A stretch of DNA of 64,000 nt from assembly GCF_010731815.2 (NCBI RefSeq), contig NZ_AP022593.1, positions 1,984,001 through 2,048,000 of the forward strand. The letters run 5' to 3'. Positions 9,474-19,576 of this stretch are shown here, piece after piece; the stretch's first letter is position 1; each line of letters begins with the position of its first letter. The DNA is from Mycolicibacterium arabiense (GTDB taxonomy: Bacteria > Actinomycetota > Actinomycetes > Mycobacteriales > Mycobacteriaceae). The position numbers were made by a program, and so were the translations under genes. Below the pieces are notes generated by a model. It ran no database searches and was not told the DNA's origin. It was given only the letters and a program-made list of their open reading frames with translations.

Positions 9474-10565
9474 TCAGGCGATCGGGTAGGGCCAGGGGTT
9501 GAAGCGGCAGGTCTTGCCGTCGGCCTGCACCGACTCGGGGTCGAACTTCGCGTCGTCGTCGTTGCTGGTGGAGAACGTCTGCTGCATCATGATCGGCGCC
9601 AGCGCGCCGTTCTCGGCGCACGGTTCGTGGCGCTGATAGCCGATGGCGTGGCCGACCTCGTGGTTGATCAGATACTGGCGGTAGGACCCGATGTCGCCCT
9701 GGAACGGCACCGCGCCGCGCACCCAGCGCGCCTCGTTGACGAACACCCGCGGCTGGTCGGTGAGGTAGGCCGGGTTGTAGCAGGACGCCTCAAGCTGGAT
9801 GTCGTAGCCGCAGCCCTCGCGGACCGTGATCGGCGACGTCAGCGAGATCCGGAAGTCGGGCGCCTGCGCGGGGTCGTCGGTGCGGACGAAGGCGAACTGC
9901 GGATTGTGCGTCCAACTCTTGGGGTTGGCCAGCGTCTCGGTGACCATGCGCGCGAACGCCTCGTCACCACCGATGGCCGCGGTGTCGATGCCGTCCTCGA
10001 CCTCGACGGTGTAGGTGAACGTCTTGGTGGTGCCCTCCCCGACTCTCGGCGAGGTGCCGGGTACGACGTGCCACGTCTTGGCGCCCGCCTCGGTAAAGGC
10101 CCCGCCCTCGGGCAGGATGCCCGTCGGCAGGTTCGCGTCGAACTGGGTCAGGCCCTTGGGCGGAGCACCGATGATCGCGGTGCTCGACGCGTCGAACGTC
10201 GGGGGGCCCTGCACCGGGCCCGCGGCGTCGACGGGCTCCACCGTCGACGGTGACGTGACGGTCTGGAACAGCACGATGGCCGTGAGGACGGCGAGGACGG
10301 GGAGCGCGTAGGCGCGCCAGCCGTAGGTGGAGACGAAGCGACCCAGCCACGTCTGCTTGCGCCACTGCCTGTGCTCGTCGCGGTTGGAACGCGGCCGCCC
10401 CGTGTCGCCCGCGACCGGATCCCGTTGCGCGCGCAGCGGCTCACGCCACTCGTTGCGCAGCACGGGGGCGCGACCGCCGCCTCTGTACGCCGCGTCACCG
10501 CGCTCGCCTCCGGTATTCCTCCCGTCGCTGCGCTCGCCCCATCGACGCCCTTGGTCGTAGGTCAC
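9474..10565 (-). CDS. Membrane-anchored DUF3152 protein with metzincin-like zinc motif
   Basis: A 363-residue protein from the GTG at 10565 (VTYDQGRRWGERSDG). A longer open frame upstream lacks support. The first 84 residues are charged and Arg-rich, followed by one membrane helix at about 85-103 (WRAYALPVLAVLTAIVLFQ), so the rest is probably outside the membrane. The C-terminal DUF3152 domain contains INHEVGHAIGYQRHEPC, which fits the metzincin pattern HExxHxxGxxxH with a catalytic Glu. Conserved cysteines in REGCGYDIQLEASC suggest disulfides, consistent with an extracytoplasmic domain. It matches Rv3207c by position. Protease activity is inferred from the motif only. Confidence 0.85.
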   Translation of the reverse strand: MTYDQGRRWGERSDGRNTGGERGDAAYRGGGRAPVLRNEWREPLRAQRDPVAGDTGRPRSNRDEHRQWRKQTWLGRFVSTYGWRAYALPVLAVLTAIVLFQTVTSPSTVEPVDAAGPVQGPPTFDASSTAIIGAPPKGLTQFDANLPTGILPEGGAFTEAGAKTWHVVPGTSPRVGEGTTKTFTYTVEVEDGIDTAAIGGDEAFARMVTETLANPKSWTHNPQFAFVRTDDPAQAPDFRISLTSPITVREGCGYDIQLEASCYNPAYLTDQPRVFVNEARWVRGAVPFQGDIGSYRQYLINHEVGHAIGYQRHEPCAENGALAPIMMQQTFSTSNDDDAKFDPESVQADGKTCRFNPWPYPIA

Positions 10566-10595
10566 CGGACCAGAATGGCACAGCGACGCCCGTGA

Positions 10596-11679
<1,084 letters not shown>

Positions 11680-11894
11680 CGCTGACCCTCTTCTCATTCG
11701 AAAGCGTTGACTGCACTGAGGCTAGTGGACGCGGGACACCGGCGGTGCGCCGGTGGCTACGCGGTCGGCGAACACGGGGGCTTGATCCAACTGAGTCCCG
11801 ACCGTGACCCCGCATGCGGGCGCTAGAGCCACTTCCGTCACTTGCGTCTCGCTAGCATCGGAGAAGACATGCCGCCGAGACCATGGGAAGCGTG

Positions 11895-12797
11895 ATGAGC
11901 AGGGAGAATCGACCGTATTCGCCGTATTCCGGACGGTCGCCGCGCGCGGAGTCGTGGCGGCCCGACCGCACCTACGGGGACTACGGCCGGGAACGCCGTT
12001 ACGGCTATGACTCCGGCTACGGCTCGACCTACGAGAGTCCGTATTCGTCGACCTACGGTGGCTCGGATCCCCGGACGCAGGTGCTCGACGCCGATGACCG
12101 CCGCGGGTACGACCGCTACGGCAACGACCGCTACGGCAGTGACCGCTACGCGCCGCAGGACCACGACTCCGACGACGTGGCACCCGAATACGACGACGAC
12201 GAGATCTACGAGTACTACGAACCCCTCGACCGCCGCTGGGTCTGGGTCGGCGGCGTCGCAGGCGCGATCCTGCTGGTCGCCGTGATCTGCACGGTCGTCA
12301 TCCTCGGCGGCGGCGACAGCGGTTCGGTGTCGGCAACCGTCGTCCCGCCGACCGCGACCAGTCAGGCCCCGGCCACGACCTCGAAGGCGCCACCGGCGGC
12401 AAGCACGCCGCGGGTGCTCCCGCCGGTCGCGTCACTGCCTCCGGAGACCGTCACCACCGTGACCCCGTCGCCGAGCGCCACCGTCGCACCGCCACCGGTC
12501 GCGGCAGCACCGCCGCCGGCACCGGCAGCCAACACGGTGACCTACTCGGTCACCGGCACCCGCCCGCTCATCGACCTGGTGACCGTGATCTACACCGACG
12601 CCCAGGGTGCCCTCAAGACCGACCTCAACGTGTCGTTGCCGTGGAACAAGACCGTGGTCCTCGACCCGGGCGTGACGTTGAGTTCGGTGACCGCCACCAG
12701 CGTCACCGGGCAACTCAACTGCTCGATCGTCGACGGCGCGGGTGCCACGATCGCCCTTCAGAACTCGAACTCGATGATCACGACCTGCACCAGGTAG
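11895..12797 (+). CDS. Single-pass membrane protein with MmpS-like C-terminal domain
   Basis: A 300-residue protein in the place of Rv3209. The first ~110 residues are Tyr/Arg/Asp-rich and contain short imperfect repeats (DRYGNDRYGSDRYAP). One membrane helix follows (WVWVGGVAGAILLVAVICTVVIL), then a Pro/Ala/Thr-rich linker. The last ~90 residues (from VTYSVTGTRPLIDLVTVIYTD) resemble the MmpS beta-sandwich domain, with two cysteines. The topology is therefore a disordered cytoplasmic N-terminus and an extracytoplasmic folded domain. The ATG at 11895 is taken as the start; an ATG at 11883 is four codons earlier. No mmpL partner lies nearby. The role is unknown. Confidence 0.82.
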   Translation: MSRENRPYSPYSGRSPRAESWRPDRTYGDYGRERRYGYDSGYGSTYESPYSSTYGGSDPRTQVLDADDRRGYDRYGNDRYGSDRYAPQDHDSDDVAPEYDDDEIYEYYEPLDRRWVWVGGVAGAILLVAVICTVVILGGGDSGSVSATVVPPTATSQAPATTSKAPPAASTPRVLPPVASLPPETVTTVTPSPSATVAPPPVAAAPPPAPAANTVTYSVTGTRPLIDLVTVIYTDAQGALKTDLNVSLPWNKTVVLDPGVTLSSVTATSVTGQLNCSIVDGAGATIALQNSNSMITTCTR

Positions 12798-12800
12798 CGA

Positions 12801-13502
12801 TCAGGCGAGTCCGAGTTCCTCGACGCGCCTGCCGTGGGTCTTCTGGAGCCGGTCGAAGAACTCGGTGAGCTGCGCGAGCCCACCGCTGGACATCACCAGG
12901 TCGACGAGTTCGTCGTGGTCGGCCAGGACGAACTGGGCCTGGGTGATGGCCTCGCCGAGCAGGCGACGCGACCACAGCGCCAAGCGGTGCCGCTGCTTGT
13001 CACTGGCCGTCACCGCCGCCTTCACCTCCGCGACCACGAACTGCGAGTGACCGGTCTCCGACAACACGGCCCGCACCACCCCGGCCGCGTCGTCGGGCAG
13101 CGCGTCGGCGATCTCGAGGTAGAAGTCGGCGGCCAGCGCGTCGCCGATGTAGGTCTTGACCAAGGCCTCGAGCCACGTGCTCGGCGTCGTGAGGCGGTGA
13201 TAGTTCTCCAGCGCCGACGCGTACCGGGTCATCGCGCGCACCACGTCGACGCCCCGACTCTCGAGCGCTTCGCGCAGCACCTCGTAGTGGTTCATCTCCG
13301 CTGCGGCCATGCTGGCCATGTTGATCCGGCCCGCCAGATTCGGCGCCATCCGGGCCTCGTCGGTGAGCCGATAGAACGCCGCCACCTCCCCATATGCGAG
13401 TAGGGCGAACAGTTCGGTGACCCCAGGGTGGTCCACCGACACGCCGTTAACACCGGGGGCTGCGGCCTGCTCGGGAGAGGCCGCGGGCTGGGTCGGAGTC
13501 AT
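12801..13502 (-). CDS. Ferritin-like fold protein (Rv3210c-like)
   Basis: A 233-residue, mostly helical protein related to the ferritin-like/MiaE-type group. Carboxylate/histidine pairs appear in helices, e.g. ASMAAAEMNHYEVLREALE (E-x-x-H) and LSETGHSQFVVAEV (E-x-x-H), which would support a di-iron or related metal site. The start is ATG at 13502. There is no signal peptide. In mycobacteria it is conserved between the MmpS-like gene and rhlE, as here. The substrate is unknown; tRNA hydroxylation is one possibility, but sequence alone does not decide it. Confidence 0.75.
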   Translation of the reverse strand: MTPTQPAASPEQAAAPGVNGVSVDHPGVTELFALLAYGEVAAFYRLTDEARMAPNLAGRINMASMAAAEMNHYEVLREALESRGVDVVRAMTRYASALENYHRLTTPSTWLEALVKTYIGDALAADFYLEIADALPDDAAGVVRAVLSETGHSQFVVAEVKAAVTASDKQRHRLALWSRRLLGEAITQAQFVLADHDELVDLVMSSGGLAQLTEFFDRLQKTHGRRVEELGLA

Positions 13503-13733
13503 GCGTCGACTCTAGACGGCGACACCGCGACCGTCGGTTTCCGAGCGTCAGCGGGTAGCATGGCTAGTGGTTTACCTGCTCAGGCAGTCGTGACCAGAGA
13601 TAATGTGCGTGCACGCAGTCGGTCTGCCTTACCTATGAGGCCCGGGCCCCGGTGCTACTTCGTCGAAACTCGTGCGCGCGTGAACATCCGCGATGACTAC
13701 GAGGATCGAACCCCGAAAGGCACTGCCGTACGC
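13503..13733 (+). promoter_or_regulatory. Leader and promoter region of rhlE
   Basis: This 231-base gap lies between the divergent ferritin-like gene and rhlE. A TAGCAT hexamer at 13556-13561 and a GATAAT near 13599 are candidate -10 boxes on the plus strand. Either would leave a long untranslated leader (about 130-165 bases) before the rhlE ATG, a length seen in some DEAD-box helicase genes that are controlled through their leader. No clear -35 box was found. Confidence 0.3.
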
Positions 13734-15320
13734 ATGACTGAATCCACCGAATCGACTCAAGAGACCACCACGACCGAGATCGTCGAGATCACCGAGATCG
13801 TCGAGGCCGAACCCGCGAAGATCTCGTTCGCCGACCTCGGCGTCCGCGAGGAGATCGTCCGGGCACTGGCCGAGGACGGCAAGGAACACCCCTTCGCCAT
13901 CCAGGAACTGACCATGCCGATGGCGCTGGCAGGCGACGACCTCATCGGACAGGCCCGCACCGGCATGGGCAAGACCCTGGCCTTCGGCGTGCCGATGCTG
14001 CAGCGCATCACCACCGACCCCGACCGCGAACTCAGCGGCATCCCCCGCGCGCTCGTCGTCGTGCCCACCCGCGAACTGTGCCTGCAGGTCTACGAGGACA
14101 TCGCCGGGGCCGCCAAGTACCTCCGCGCGGGCGACCGCAAGCTCTCGGTCACCTCCATCTACGGCGGCCGCCCCTACGAGGCTCAGATCGAGGCCCTGCA
14201 GAAGGGCGTCGACGTCGTGATCGGCACCCCCGGTCGTCTGCTCGACCTGGCCCAGCAGGGCCACCTGCAGCTCGGCGGGCTCAGCATGCTGGTCCTCGAC
14301 GAGGCCGACGAAATGCTCGACCTGGGCTTCCTGCCCGACATCGAGCGCATCCTGCGCCAGATCCCCGACGTGCGGCAGGCGATGCTGTTCTCGGCGACCA
14401 TGCCGGATCCGATCATCACCCTGGCCCGCACGTTCATGACGCAGCCGACGCACATCCGTGCGGAGTCCGCGCAGTCGTCGCAGACCCACGACACCACCGA
14501 GCAGTTCGCCTACCGCGCCCACGCGCTGGACAAGGTCGAGATGGTGGCCCGGATCCTGCAGGCCGAGGGCCGCGGCGCGACGATGATCTTCACGCGCACC
14601 AAGCGCACCGCCCAGAAGGTCGCCGACGAACTCGCAGAGCGCGGCTTCAAGGTGGGTGCCGTCCACGGCGACCTGGGTCAGGGCGCCCGCGAGAAGGCGC
14701 TCAAGTCCTTCCGCAACGGTGACGTCGACGTCCTCGTCGCCACCGACGTCGCCGCCCGCGGCATCGACATCGACGACATCACCCACGTCATCAACTACCA
14801 GATCCCCGAGGACGAGCAGGCCTACGTGCACCGCATCGGCCGCACCGGCCGCGCGGGCAAGACCGGCATCGCCGTCACGCTCGTCGACTGGGACGAGCTG
14901 CCCCGGTGGACGATGATCGACAAGGCGCTCGGCCTGGACAACCCGGACCCCATCGAGACGTACTCGAGTTCCGACCACCTCTACGAGCAGATGCGCATCC
15001 CCACCGACGCCAAGGGCTCGATCGGCAAGGCGACGCGGACCACCGACAAGCCGAAGCGCGAACCGCGCGACCGTGACCGTGGTCCCCGTAACACCGAGGG
15101 CGACGGCAGCGGCGAGCGGCCGCCCCGCACCCGCAACCGGACCCGGCAGCGCACGCGCGGTGGTCAGGAGGCGTCCGGCCACGTCGAGGGTTCCGAGGCA
15201 CCGGCCGAGAACGGACCGGCCGACGAGTCGTCCGACGCACCGTCGGGTGCCCGCTCGGCTCCCCGCCGCCGTCGCCGTCGTCGCAACAACAGCAACGCCG
15301 CAGCGCCCACCACCGGATAG
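13734..15320 (+). CDS. rhlE: DEAD-box ATP-dependent RNA helicase RhlE
   Basis: A 528-residue RNA helicase, the same size as Rv3211. After an acidic, Thr/Glu-rich N-terminus come the Q motif (PFAIQELTMPMAL), motif I (ARTGMGKT), motif II (VLDEADEML), motif III (FSATMP) and motif VI (HRIGRTGRAG). The C-terminal ~110 residues are Arg/Gly/Pro-rich and disordered, typical of RNA-binding tails of cold-shock or RNA-decay helicases. The ATG at 13734 (MTESTESTQE) is chosen on length and on GAAAGG upstream; the frame is open further 5' but codes a low-complexity stretch. It is followed by a membrane protein gene after 18 bases. Confidence 0.95.
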   Translation: MTESTESTQETTTTEIVEITEIVEAEPAKISFADLGVREEIVRALAEDGKEHPFAIQELTMPMALAGDDLIGQARTGMGKTLAFGVPMLQRITTDPDRELSGIPRALVVVPTRELCLQVYEDIAGAAKYLRAGDRKLSVTSIYGGRPYEAQIEALQKGVDVVIGTPGRLLDLAQQGHLQLGGLSMLVLDEADEMLDLGFLPDIERILRQIPDVRQAMLFSATMPDPIITLARTFMTQPTHIRAESAQSSQTHDTTEQFAYRAHALDKVEMVARILQAEGRGATMIFTRTKRTAQKVADELAERGFKVGAVHGDLGQGAREKALKSFRNGDVDVLVATDVAARGIDIDDITHVINYQIPEDEQAYVHRIGRTGRAGKTGIAVTLVDWDELPRWTMIDKALGLDNPDPIETYSSSDHLYEQMRIPTDAKGSIGKATRTTDKPKREPRDRDRGPRNTEGDGSGERPPRTRNRTRQRTRGGQEASGHVEGSEAPAENGPADESSDAPSGARSAPRRRRRRRNNSNAAAPTTG

Positions 15321-15338
15321 CGGGACCGCCGCCACCCG

Positions 15339-16550
15339 ATGGTCACACCCGAACGCCGCACGAAGAGCGACGTCCTGGTCGCCGTTGCGATCGCCACCGT
15401 GGTCGCCGTGGTCGCCGCCATGATCTGGTGGACCAGCGACGCCCGCGCGACGCTGAGCCGTCCCGCCGCCGAACCGGTTCCCGCGCTGAAGTCGGCGCGC
15501 GACGTGCCAGGCGCCCTGCGTCAACTGTGGACCGCGCCGAGCCCGAAGACCAGAGCGCCGGTGGTCGCGGGCGGAAGCGTGGTGACCGGCGACGGCGATC
15601 AGATGGACGGCCGCGACCCCGCGACCGGCGACGTGCTGTGGACCTACGCCCGCGACGTCGAACTATGCGGCGTGACGGCGGTGTACCAGAACGCCGTCGC
15701 GGTCTATCCGGACCCGCGGGGCTGCGGCCAGGTCACGACCATCGACGGCAAGACCGGCAAGCGCGGCGCCACCCGCAGCGCGTACGCCGATCCTGCAGTC
15801 AAGCTCTCCTCCGACGGCACCACCGTGCTCTCGGCAGGAGCCAACCGGCTCGAGCTGTGGCGATCGGACATGGTCCGGATGATCAGCTACGGGGCGCTGG
15901 ACGCACGCATCAAACCGGACGTCCCGGCCCAACCGCTCTGCAAGTTCACCTCCGCCGCGGCCAGCACCGCGCTGGTGGCGGTGATGGAAGCCTGCCCCGG
16001 CCAAGCCGACATGCGCCTGACCCTCCTCAAGCCCGCCGACGAAGAGGACCAGCCCGAGACCAAGTTCGTCGAGCTGCCCGGCGTGTCCGCCGACTCCGAC
16101 GCGCGGGTGATCGCCGTGTCGGACACGCTGACCGCGGTGTACCTGCCGACGCCAAAGCCGGTGGTCAACGTCGTCGACGACACCGGCACCACGATCTCGA
16201 GCACGATGCTGACGCGCGGCGCCGCACCAGACGCCACCGCGGCGAGTTCAGGCGACCTGCTCACGTGGTGGACGGGCGACGAACTGCTCGTCTTCGAGGC
16301 CAACGGCATGCGCTACCGGTTCACGGTCAATCCCGTCGACGGCCAGGCCCCGGTGGGTCCGGGCGTCGTGATGGCGGGCCGCCTGCTGGTGCCGGTCACC
16401 GGCGGCTACGACGTGTTCGATCCGCAGACCGGGACCGGTGAGCGGCACATCGACCTGGCGCGCGACGCCGTGCAGGGGCCCGTGGTGCCCGCGGTCGCGG
16501 GTTCGATGGTGCTCGAGCAGCGGGGTGCGAACCTGGTGGCGCTCGGCTAG
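15339..16550 (+). CDS. Membrane-anchored beta-propeller-like protein (Rv3212-like)
   Basis: A 403-residue protein with an N-terminal membrane anchor at about residues 11-30 (VLVAVAIATVVAVVAAMIWW) and a large extracytoplasmic part. The body has PQQ-type beta-propeller repeats such as GDGDQMDGRDPATGDVLWTYARD and YDVFDPQTGTGER. Several cysteines (ELCGVT, PRGCGQV, PLCKF, EACPG) could form disulfides outside the membrane. It matches Rv3212 by position and lies 18 bases after rhlE. No catalytic residues are evident; a scaffolding or binding role is likely but not shown. Confidence 0.75.
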   Translation: MVTPERRTKSDVLVAVAIATVVAVVAAMIWWTSDARATLSRPAAEPVPALKSARDVPGALRQLWTAPSPKTRAPVVAGGSVVTGDGDQMDGRDPATGDVLWTYARDVELCGVTAVYQNAVAVYPDPRGCGQVTTIDGKTGKRGATRSAYADPAVKLSSDGTTVLSAGANRLELWRSDMVRMISYGALDARIKPDVPAQPLCKFTSAAASTALVAVMEACPGQADMRLTLLKPADEEDQPETKFVELPGVSADSDARVIAVSDTLTAVYLPTPKPVVNVVDDTGTTISSTMLTRGAAPDATAASSGDLLTWWTGDELLVFEANGMRYRFTVNPVDGQAPVGPGVVMAGRLLVPVTGGYDVFDPQTGTGERHIDLARDAVQGPVVPAVAGSMVLEQRGANLVALG

Positions 16551-17341
16551 ACCTCGGGCGTGAACGTCGGCAGTGCCTTGCCGTTCTTCCAGTGCTTGAG
16601 CAGCGCCTCGGCCAGCTCGCGATATGCGTTGGCGCCCTTGTTTTTTCGCCCTGCCAGCACCGACGACCCCGAGGCGCTGGCCTCGGCGAACCGCACGGTG
16701 CGCGGGATTGGCGGCGCGAGCACCGGGAGCTGATAGCGGTCGGCGACGTCGAAGATCACGTCGCGGCTGTGCGTCGTGCGCGAGTCGTAGAGCGTGGGCA
16801 GCGCGCCGAGCAGAACCAGATCGGCGTTGGTGATCTGCTGGACGTCGTCGACGGTGCGGAGGAACTGGCCGACGCCGCGGTGGGCGAGGGTCTCGCACTG
16901 CAGCGGAACGATGACCTCGTTGGCGGCGGTGAGCCCGTTGAGCGTCAGCACCCCCAGCGACGGCGGGCAGTCGATGATCGCGACGTCGTAGCCCGAGGTG
17001 ATCTTGGCCAGCGCGCGCTTGAGCGCGTACTCGCGACCGGCCCGCATCAGCAGCATGGCCTCGGCACCGGCGAGGTCGATGTTGGCGGGCAGCAGCGTCA
17101 TGCCCTCCGGCGTCGTCACCAGCGCCGCGTCGGGTTCCACCTCGCCGAGCAGCACCTCGTGGATGGACACCGGCAGCTTGTCGGGATCCTGACCGAGCGA
17201 GAACGTCAGCGAACCCTGCGGGTCGAGGTCCACGAGCAACACCTGCTTGCCCAGTTCCGTCATCGCGGCACCCAACGACGCAACCGTCGTCGTCTTGGCC
17301 ACCCCGCCCTTTTGATTGGCGACCGCCAGTACCCGCGTCAC
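16547..17341 (-). CDS. ParA/Soj-family ATPase
   Basis: A 264-residue Walker-type ATPase of the MinD/ParA class. The deviant Walker A is NQKGGVAKTTTVASLGAAM, the Walker A' region is VLLVDLDPQGSLTFSLG, and Walker B is YDVAIIDCPPSLG. It corresponds to Rv3213c. No ParB-type gene lies beside it, so it is not the main chromosome partition ParA, which sits near oriC in mycobacteria. The start is taken as GTG at 17341 (VTRVLAVANQKGG); a TTG at 17353 would add four residues. Its stop overlaps that of the convergent propeller gene by four bases (CTAG). Confidence 0.88.
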   Translation of the reverse strand: MTRVLAVANQKGGVAKTTTVASLGAAMTELGKQVLLVDLDPQGSLTFSLGQDPDKLPVSIHEVLLGEVEPDAALVTTPEGMTLLPANIDLAGAEAMLLMRAGREYALKRALAKITSGYDVAIIDCPPSLGVLTLNGLTAANEVIVPLQCETLAHRGVGQFLRTVDDVQQITNADLVLLGALPTLYDSRTTHSRDVIFDVADRYQLPVLAPPIPRTVRFAEASASGSSVLAGRKNKGANAYRELAEALLKHWKNGKALPTFTPEV

Positions 17342-17394
17342 GCCACCATCCAAGCACGACTCGCGCCGAACCGGGCGTGCGGCACAATCGCGGT

Positions 17395-18006
17395 GTGACT
17401 GTCGAACGGCACCGCCTGCTGCTGCTGCGTCACGGCGAGACCGAGTGGTCGCGCACGGGCCGCCACACCGGACGCACCGACGTCGAACTCACCGACGACG
17501 GCCGGGACCAGGCGAGGCTGGCCGCCGAAGCCATCGCCGACCTGCAACTGACCGACCCGCTGGTCGTCTCCAGCCCCCGCCACCGCGCGCTGGCCACCGC
17601 CGAACTGGCCGGCTTGCGGGTCGACGAGGTGACGCCCCTGCTTGCCGAGTGGGACTACGGCGACTACGAGGGACTCACCACCCCGGAGATCCGCGAACAC
17701 GTACCCGGCTGGACGGTGTGGACGCACGCCTGTCCGGGCGGTGAGAGCATCGACGCGGTCACCGTGCGGGCCGACCGCGCCGTGAGCTTGGCGCTGTCGC
17801 ACATGGCCGAACGCGACGTGGTGTTCATCGGCCACGGTCACTTCTCCCGCTCGATGCTGACCCGTTGGATCGAACTGCCGGTGTCCGAGGGCATCCGCGT
17901 GTCGATGGTGGCCGCGTCGATCGCGGTGTGCGGTTTCGAGCACGGTGTCCGCCAGATCAGCGCGCTGGGTCTCACTGGACACACGAACCCGTGCCTGCCC
18001 GCCTGA
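17395..18006 (+). CDS. gpm2: Histidine phosphatase superfamily enzyme (Gpm2/Rv3214-like acid phosphatase)
   Basis: A 203-residue enzyme, the same length as Rv3214. The catalytic phosphohistidine motif is LLLLRHGETEWSRTGRHTG near residue 12, the second histidine is in VVFIGHGHFSR and the proton-donor region is LLAEWDYGDYEG. The M. tuberculosis protein, named gpm2 as a mutase, was characterised as an acid phosphatase, so phosphatase is the better functional guess. GTG at 17395 is chosen; CACAAT six bases before it could be a -10 box for a leaderless message. It overlaps entC by TGATG and heads a three-gene operon. Confidence 0.9.
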   Translation: MTVERHRLLLLRHGETEWSRTGRHTGRTDVELTDDGRDQARLAAEAIADLQLTDPLVVSSPRHRALATAELAGLRVDEVTPLLAEWDYGDYEGLTTPEIREHVPGWTVWTHACPGGESIDAVTVRADRAVSLALSHMAERDVVFIGHGHFSRSMLTRWIELPVSEGIRVSMVAASIAVCGFEHGVRQISALGLTGHTNPCLPA

Positions 18007-19097
18007 TGTCAGAACCGTCGTTCGTCCTCTCGGGACCTGATCGGACACTGGTCGCCGACGGGATCCACACCCCGTATCCGGAGCTGGCCGCCGCCCGCGC
18101 CGCGCTCGCCTCGGGTGCCGCGCCGATGATGTTGGGCGCCCTGCCGTTCGATCTCACCCGGCCCGCCGCCCTGATGCGGCCCGACGCGTTCCGGTTCGGC
18201 GACGCGCTGCCGGACGCACCCGTAACCGAGTTGCCCAGGGTGCAGGTGGACGGCGAACTGCCCTCGCCCGAGGTGCATCGCGCACGCATCTGCGAAGCGC
18301 TGGGCAGGCTCAACGATCCGCGGTCGGCACTGCACAAGGTCGTGCTGGCGCGCGCCTTGCGCCTGGTCGCCGACCAGCCGCTCGACGTCAGCGCGGTGAT
18401 GCGCCGACTGGCCGAAGACCCTACTGCCATCGTGTACTTCGCCGACCTGACCCCCGCCGGCGGCCGCCACGTGGGTAGCGCTTTGATCGGCGCGAGCCCC
18501 GAACTGCTCGTCGCGCGCCGGGGCGACGTCGTGACCTGCCGTCCGTTCGCAGGTTCTGCGGCCCGCTCCCCCGACCCCGCCATCGACCGCGCCAACGGCG
18601 AAGCCCTGGCGGCGTCGGCGAAGGACCGGCACGAGCACCAGCTCGTCGTCGATCAGATGCGCGATGCGCTGGCACCGCTGTGCACGGACCTCCGCATCGC
18701 CGCCGAGCCTGCGCTCAGCAGCACCGCGGCGGTGTGGCACCTCAACACCCCGATCAGCGGCCGGATACGCCAATCCTCCACCACCGCGCTGGATCTCGCG
18801 GTCGCACTCCATCCCACCCCCGCCGTTGGCGGCGTACCAGCCGCCGCCGCCACCGACCTGATCAACGAGTTGGAGGGCGACCGCGGCTTCTACGCAGGCG
18901 CAGTCGGCTGGTGCGACGCCTCCGGTGACGGCACCTGGGTGGTGTCGATCCGATGTGCCGAACTGTCGGCCGACCGCCGCACCGCCGACGCGCGCGCGGG
19001 CGGCGGCATCGTGGCCGAGTCGAACCCCGACGACGAAGTCGCCGAGACGAGTACGAAGTTCAAGACCATCACGACCGCATTGGGGGTACGTCCATGA
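18006..19097 (+). CDS. entC: Isochorismate synthase
   Basis: A 363-residue chorismate-utilizing enzyme that converts chorismate to isochorismate, feeding menaquinone and possibly other pathways. The C-terminal chorismate-binding domain shows HKVVLARAL, LIGASPELLVAR, PFAGSAAR, KDRHEHQLVVDQM, LHPTPAVGGVP and the final ELEGDRGFYAGAVGW; these are the standard family blocks. The ATG at 18006 overlaps the gpm2 stop (TGATG). The N-terminal domain is short, as in Rv3215. The downstream acetyltransferase gene overlaps its stop by four bases. Confidence 0.93.
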   Translation: MSEPSFVLSGPDRTLVADGIHTPYPELAAARAALASGAAPMMLGALPFDLTRPAALMRPDAFRFGDALPDAPVTELPRVQVDGELPSPEVHRARICEALGRLNDPRSALHKVVLARALRLVADQPLDVSAVMRRLAEDPTAIVYFADLTPAGGRHVGSALIGASPELLVARRGDVVTCRPFAGSAARSPDPAIDRANGEALAASAKDRHEHQLVVDQMRDALAPLCTDLRIAAEPALSSTAAVWHLNTPISGRIRQSSTTALDLAVALHPTPAVGGVPAAAATDLINELEGDRGFYAGAVGWCDASGDGTWVVSIRCAELSADRRTADARAGGGIVAESNPDDEVAETSTKFKTITTALGVRP

Positions 19098-19576
19098 GCG
19101 TGCTGATCCGCCGCGCCGAGCCGGGCGACGAGGCCGAACTCACCGCGATGGTGCACGAACTCGCCGAGTTCGAACACGCCGCCGACGAATGCCTGCTCAC
19201 CGAAAGCGGCTTGCGCACGGCACTGTTCGGCGAGTCACCGACCGTCAACGGGCACGTCGTCGAAGTCGACGGACAGGTGGCGGCAGGCGCGCTGTGGTTC
19301 CTGAGCTTCTCCACGTGGGACGGAGTGGCCGGGGTCTACCTCGAAGACCTCTACGTCCGGCCCGCCTTCCGCAGACGCGGCCTGGCGCGCGAACTGCTGG
19401 CGACCCTCGCCAGGGTGTGCGTCGACAACGGCTACAGCCGGCTGTCGTGGGCAGTGCTGGACTGGAACACCGACGCGATCGCGCTCTACGACTCGGTCGG
19501 CGGACGGCCGCAGACCGACTGGATCACCTATCGCGTGTCGGGGCCGGAGTTGTCGGCGCTCGCGGGGCCCGGCTGA
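19094..19576 (+). CDS. GNAT-family N-acetyltransferase (Rv3216-like)
   Basis: A 160-residue acetyltransferase with the acetyl-CoA binding motif A at LEDLYVRPAFRRRGLARELLATLA and a second conserved block WAVLDWNTDAIALYDSVGG. The region GALWFLSFSTWDGVAGVYLEDL resembles diamine acetyltransferase-type GNATs. It overlaps entC by ATGA, so it is the third gene of the gpm2-entC operon. Its 3' end overlaps the convergent membrane-protein gene by 49 bases. The acceptor is unknown. Confidence 0.85.
   Translation: MSVLIRRAEPGDEAELTAMVHELAEFEHAADECLLTESGLRTALFGESPTVNGHVVEVDGQVAAGALWFLSFSTWDGVAGVYLEDLYVRPAFRRRGLARELLATLARVCVDNGYSRLSWAVLDWNTDAIALYDSVGGRPQTDWITYRVSGPELSALAGPG

Noticed and set aside
13428..13733. 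N-terminal extension of RhlE from the first open codon
   Set aside because: The extension is low complexity, covers likely promoter boxes and exceeds the family length; the ATG at 13734 matches known homologues.
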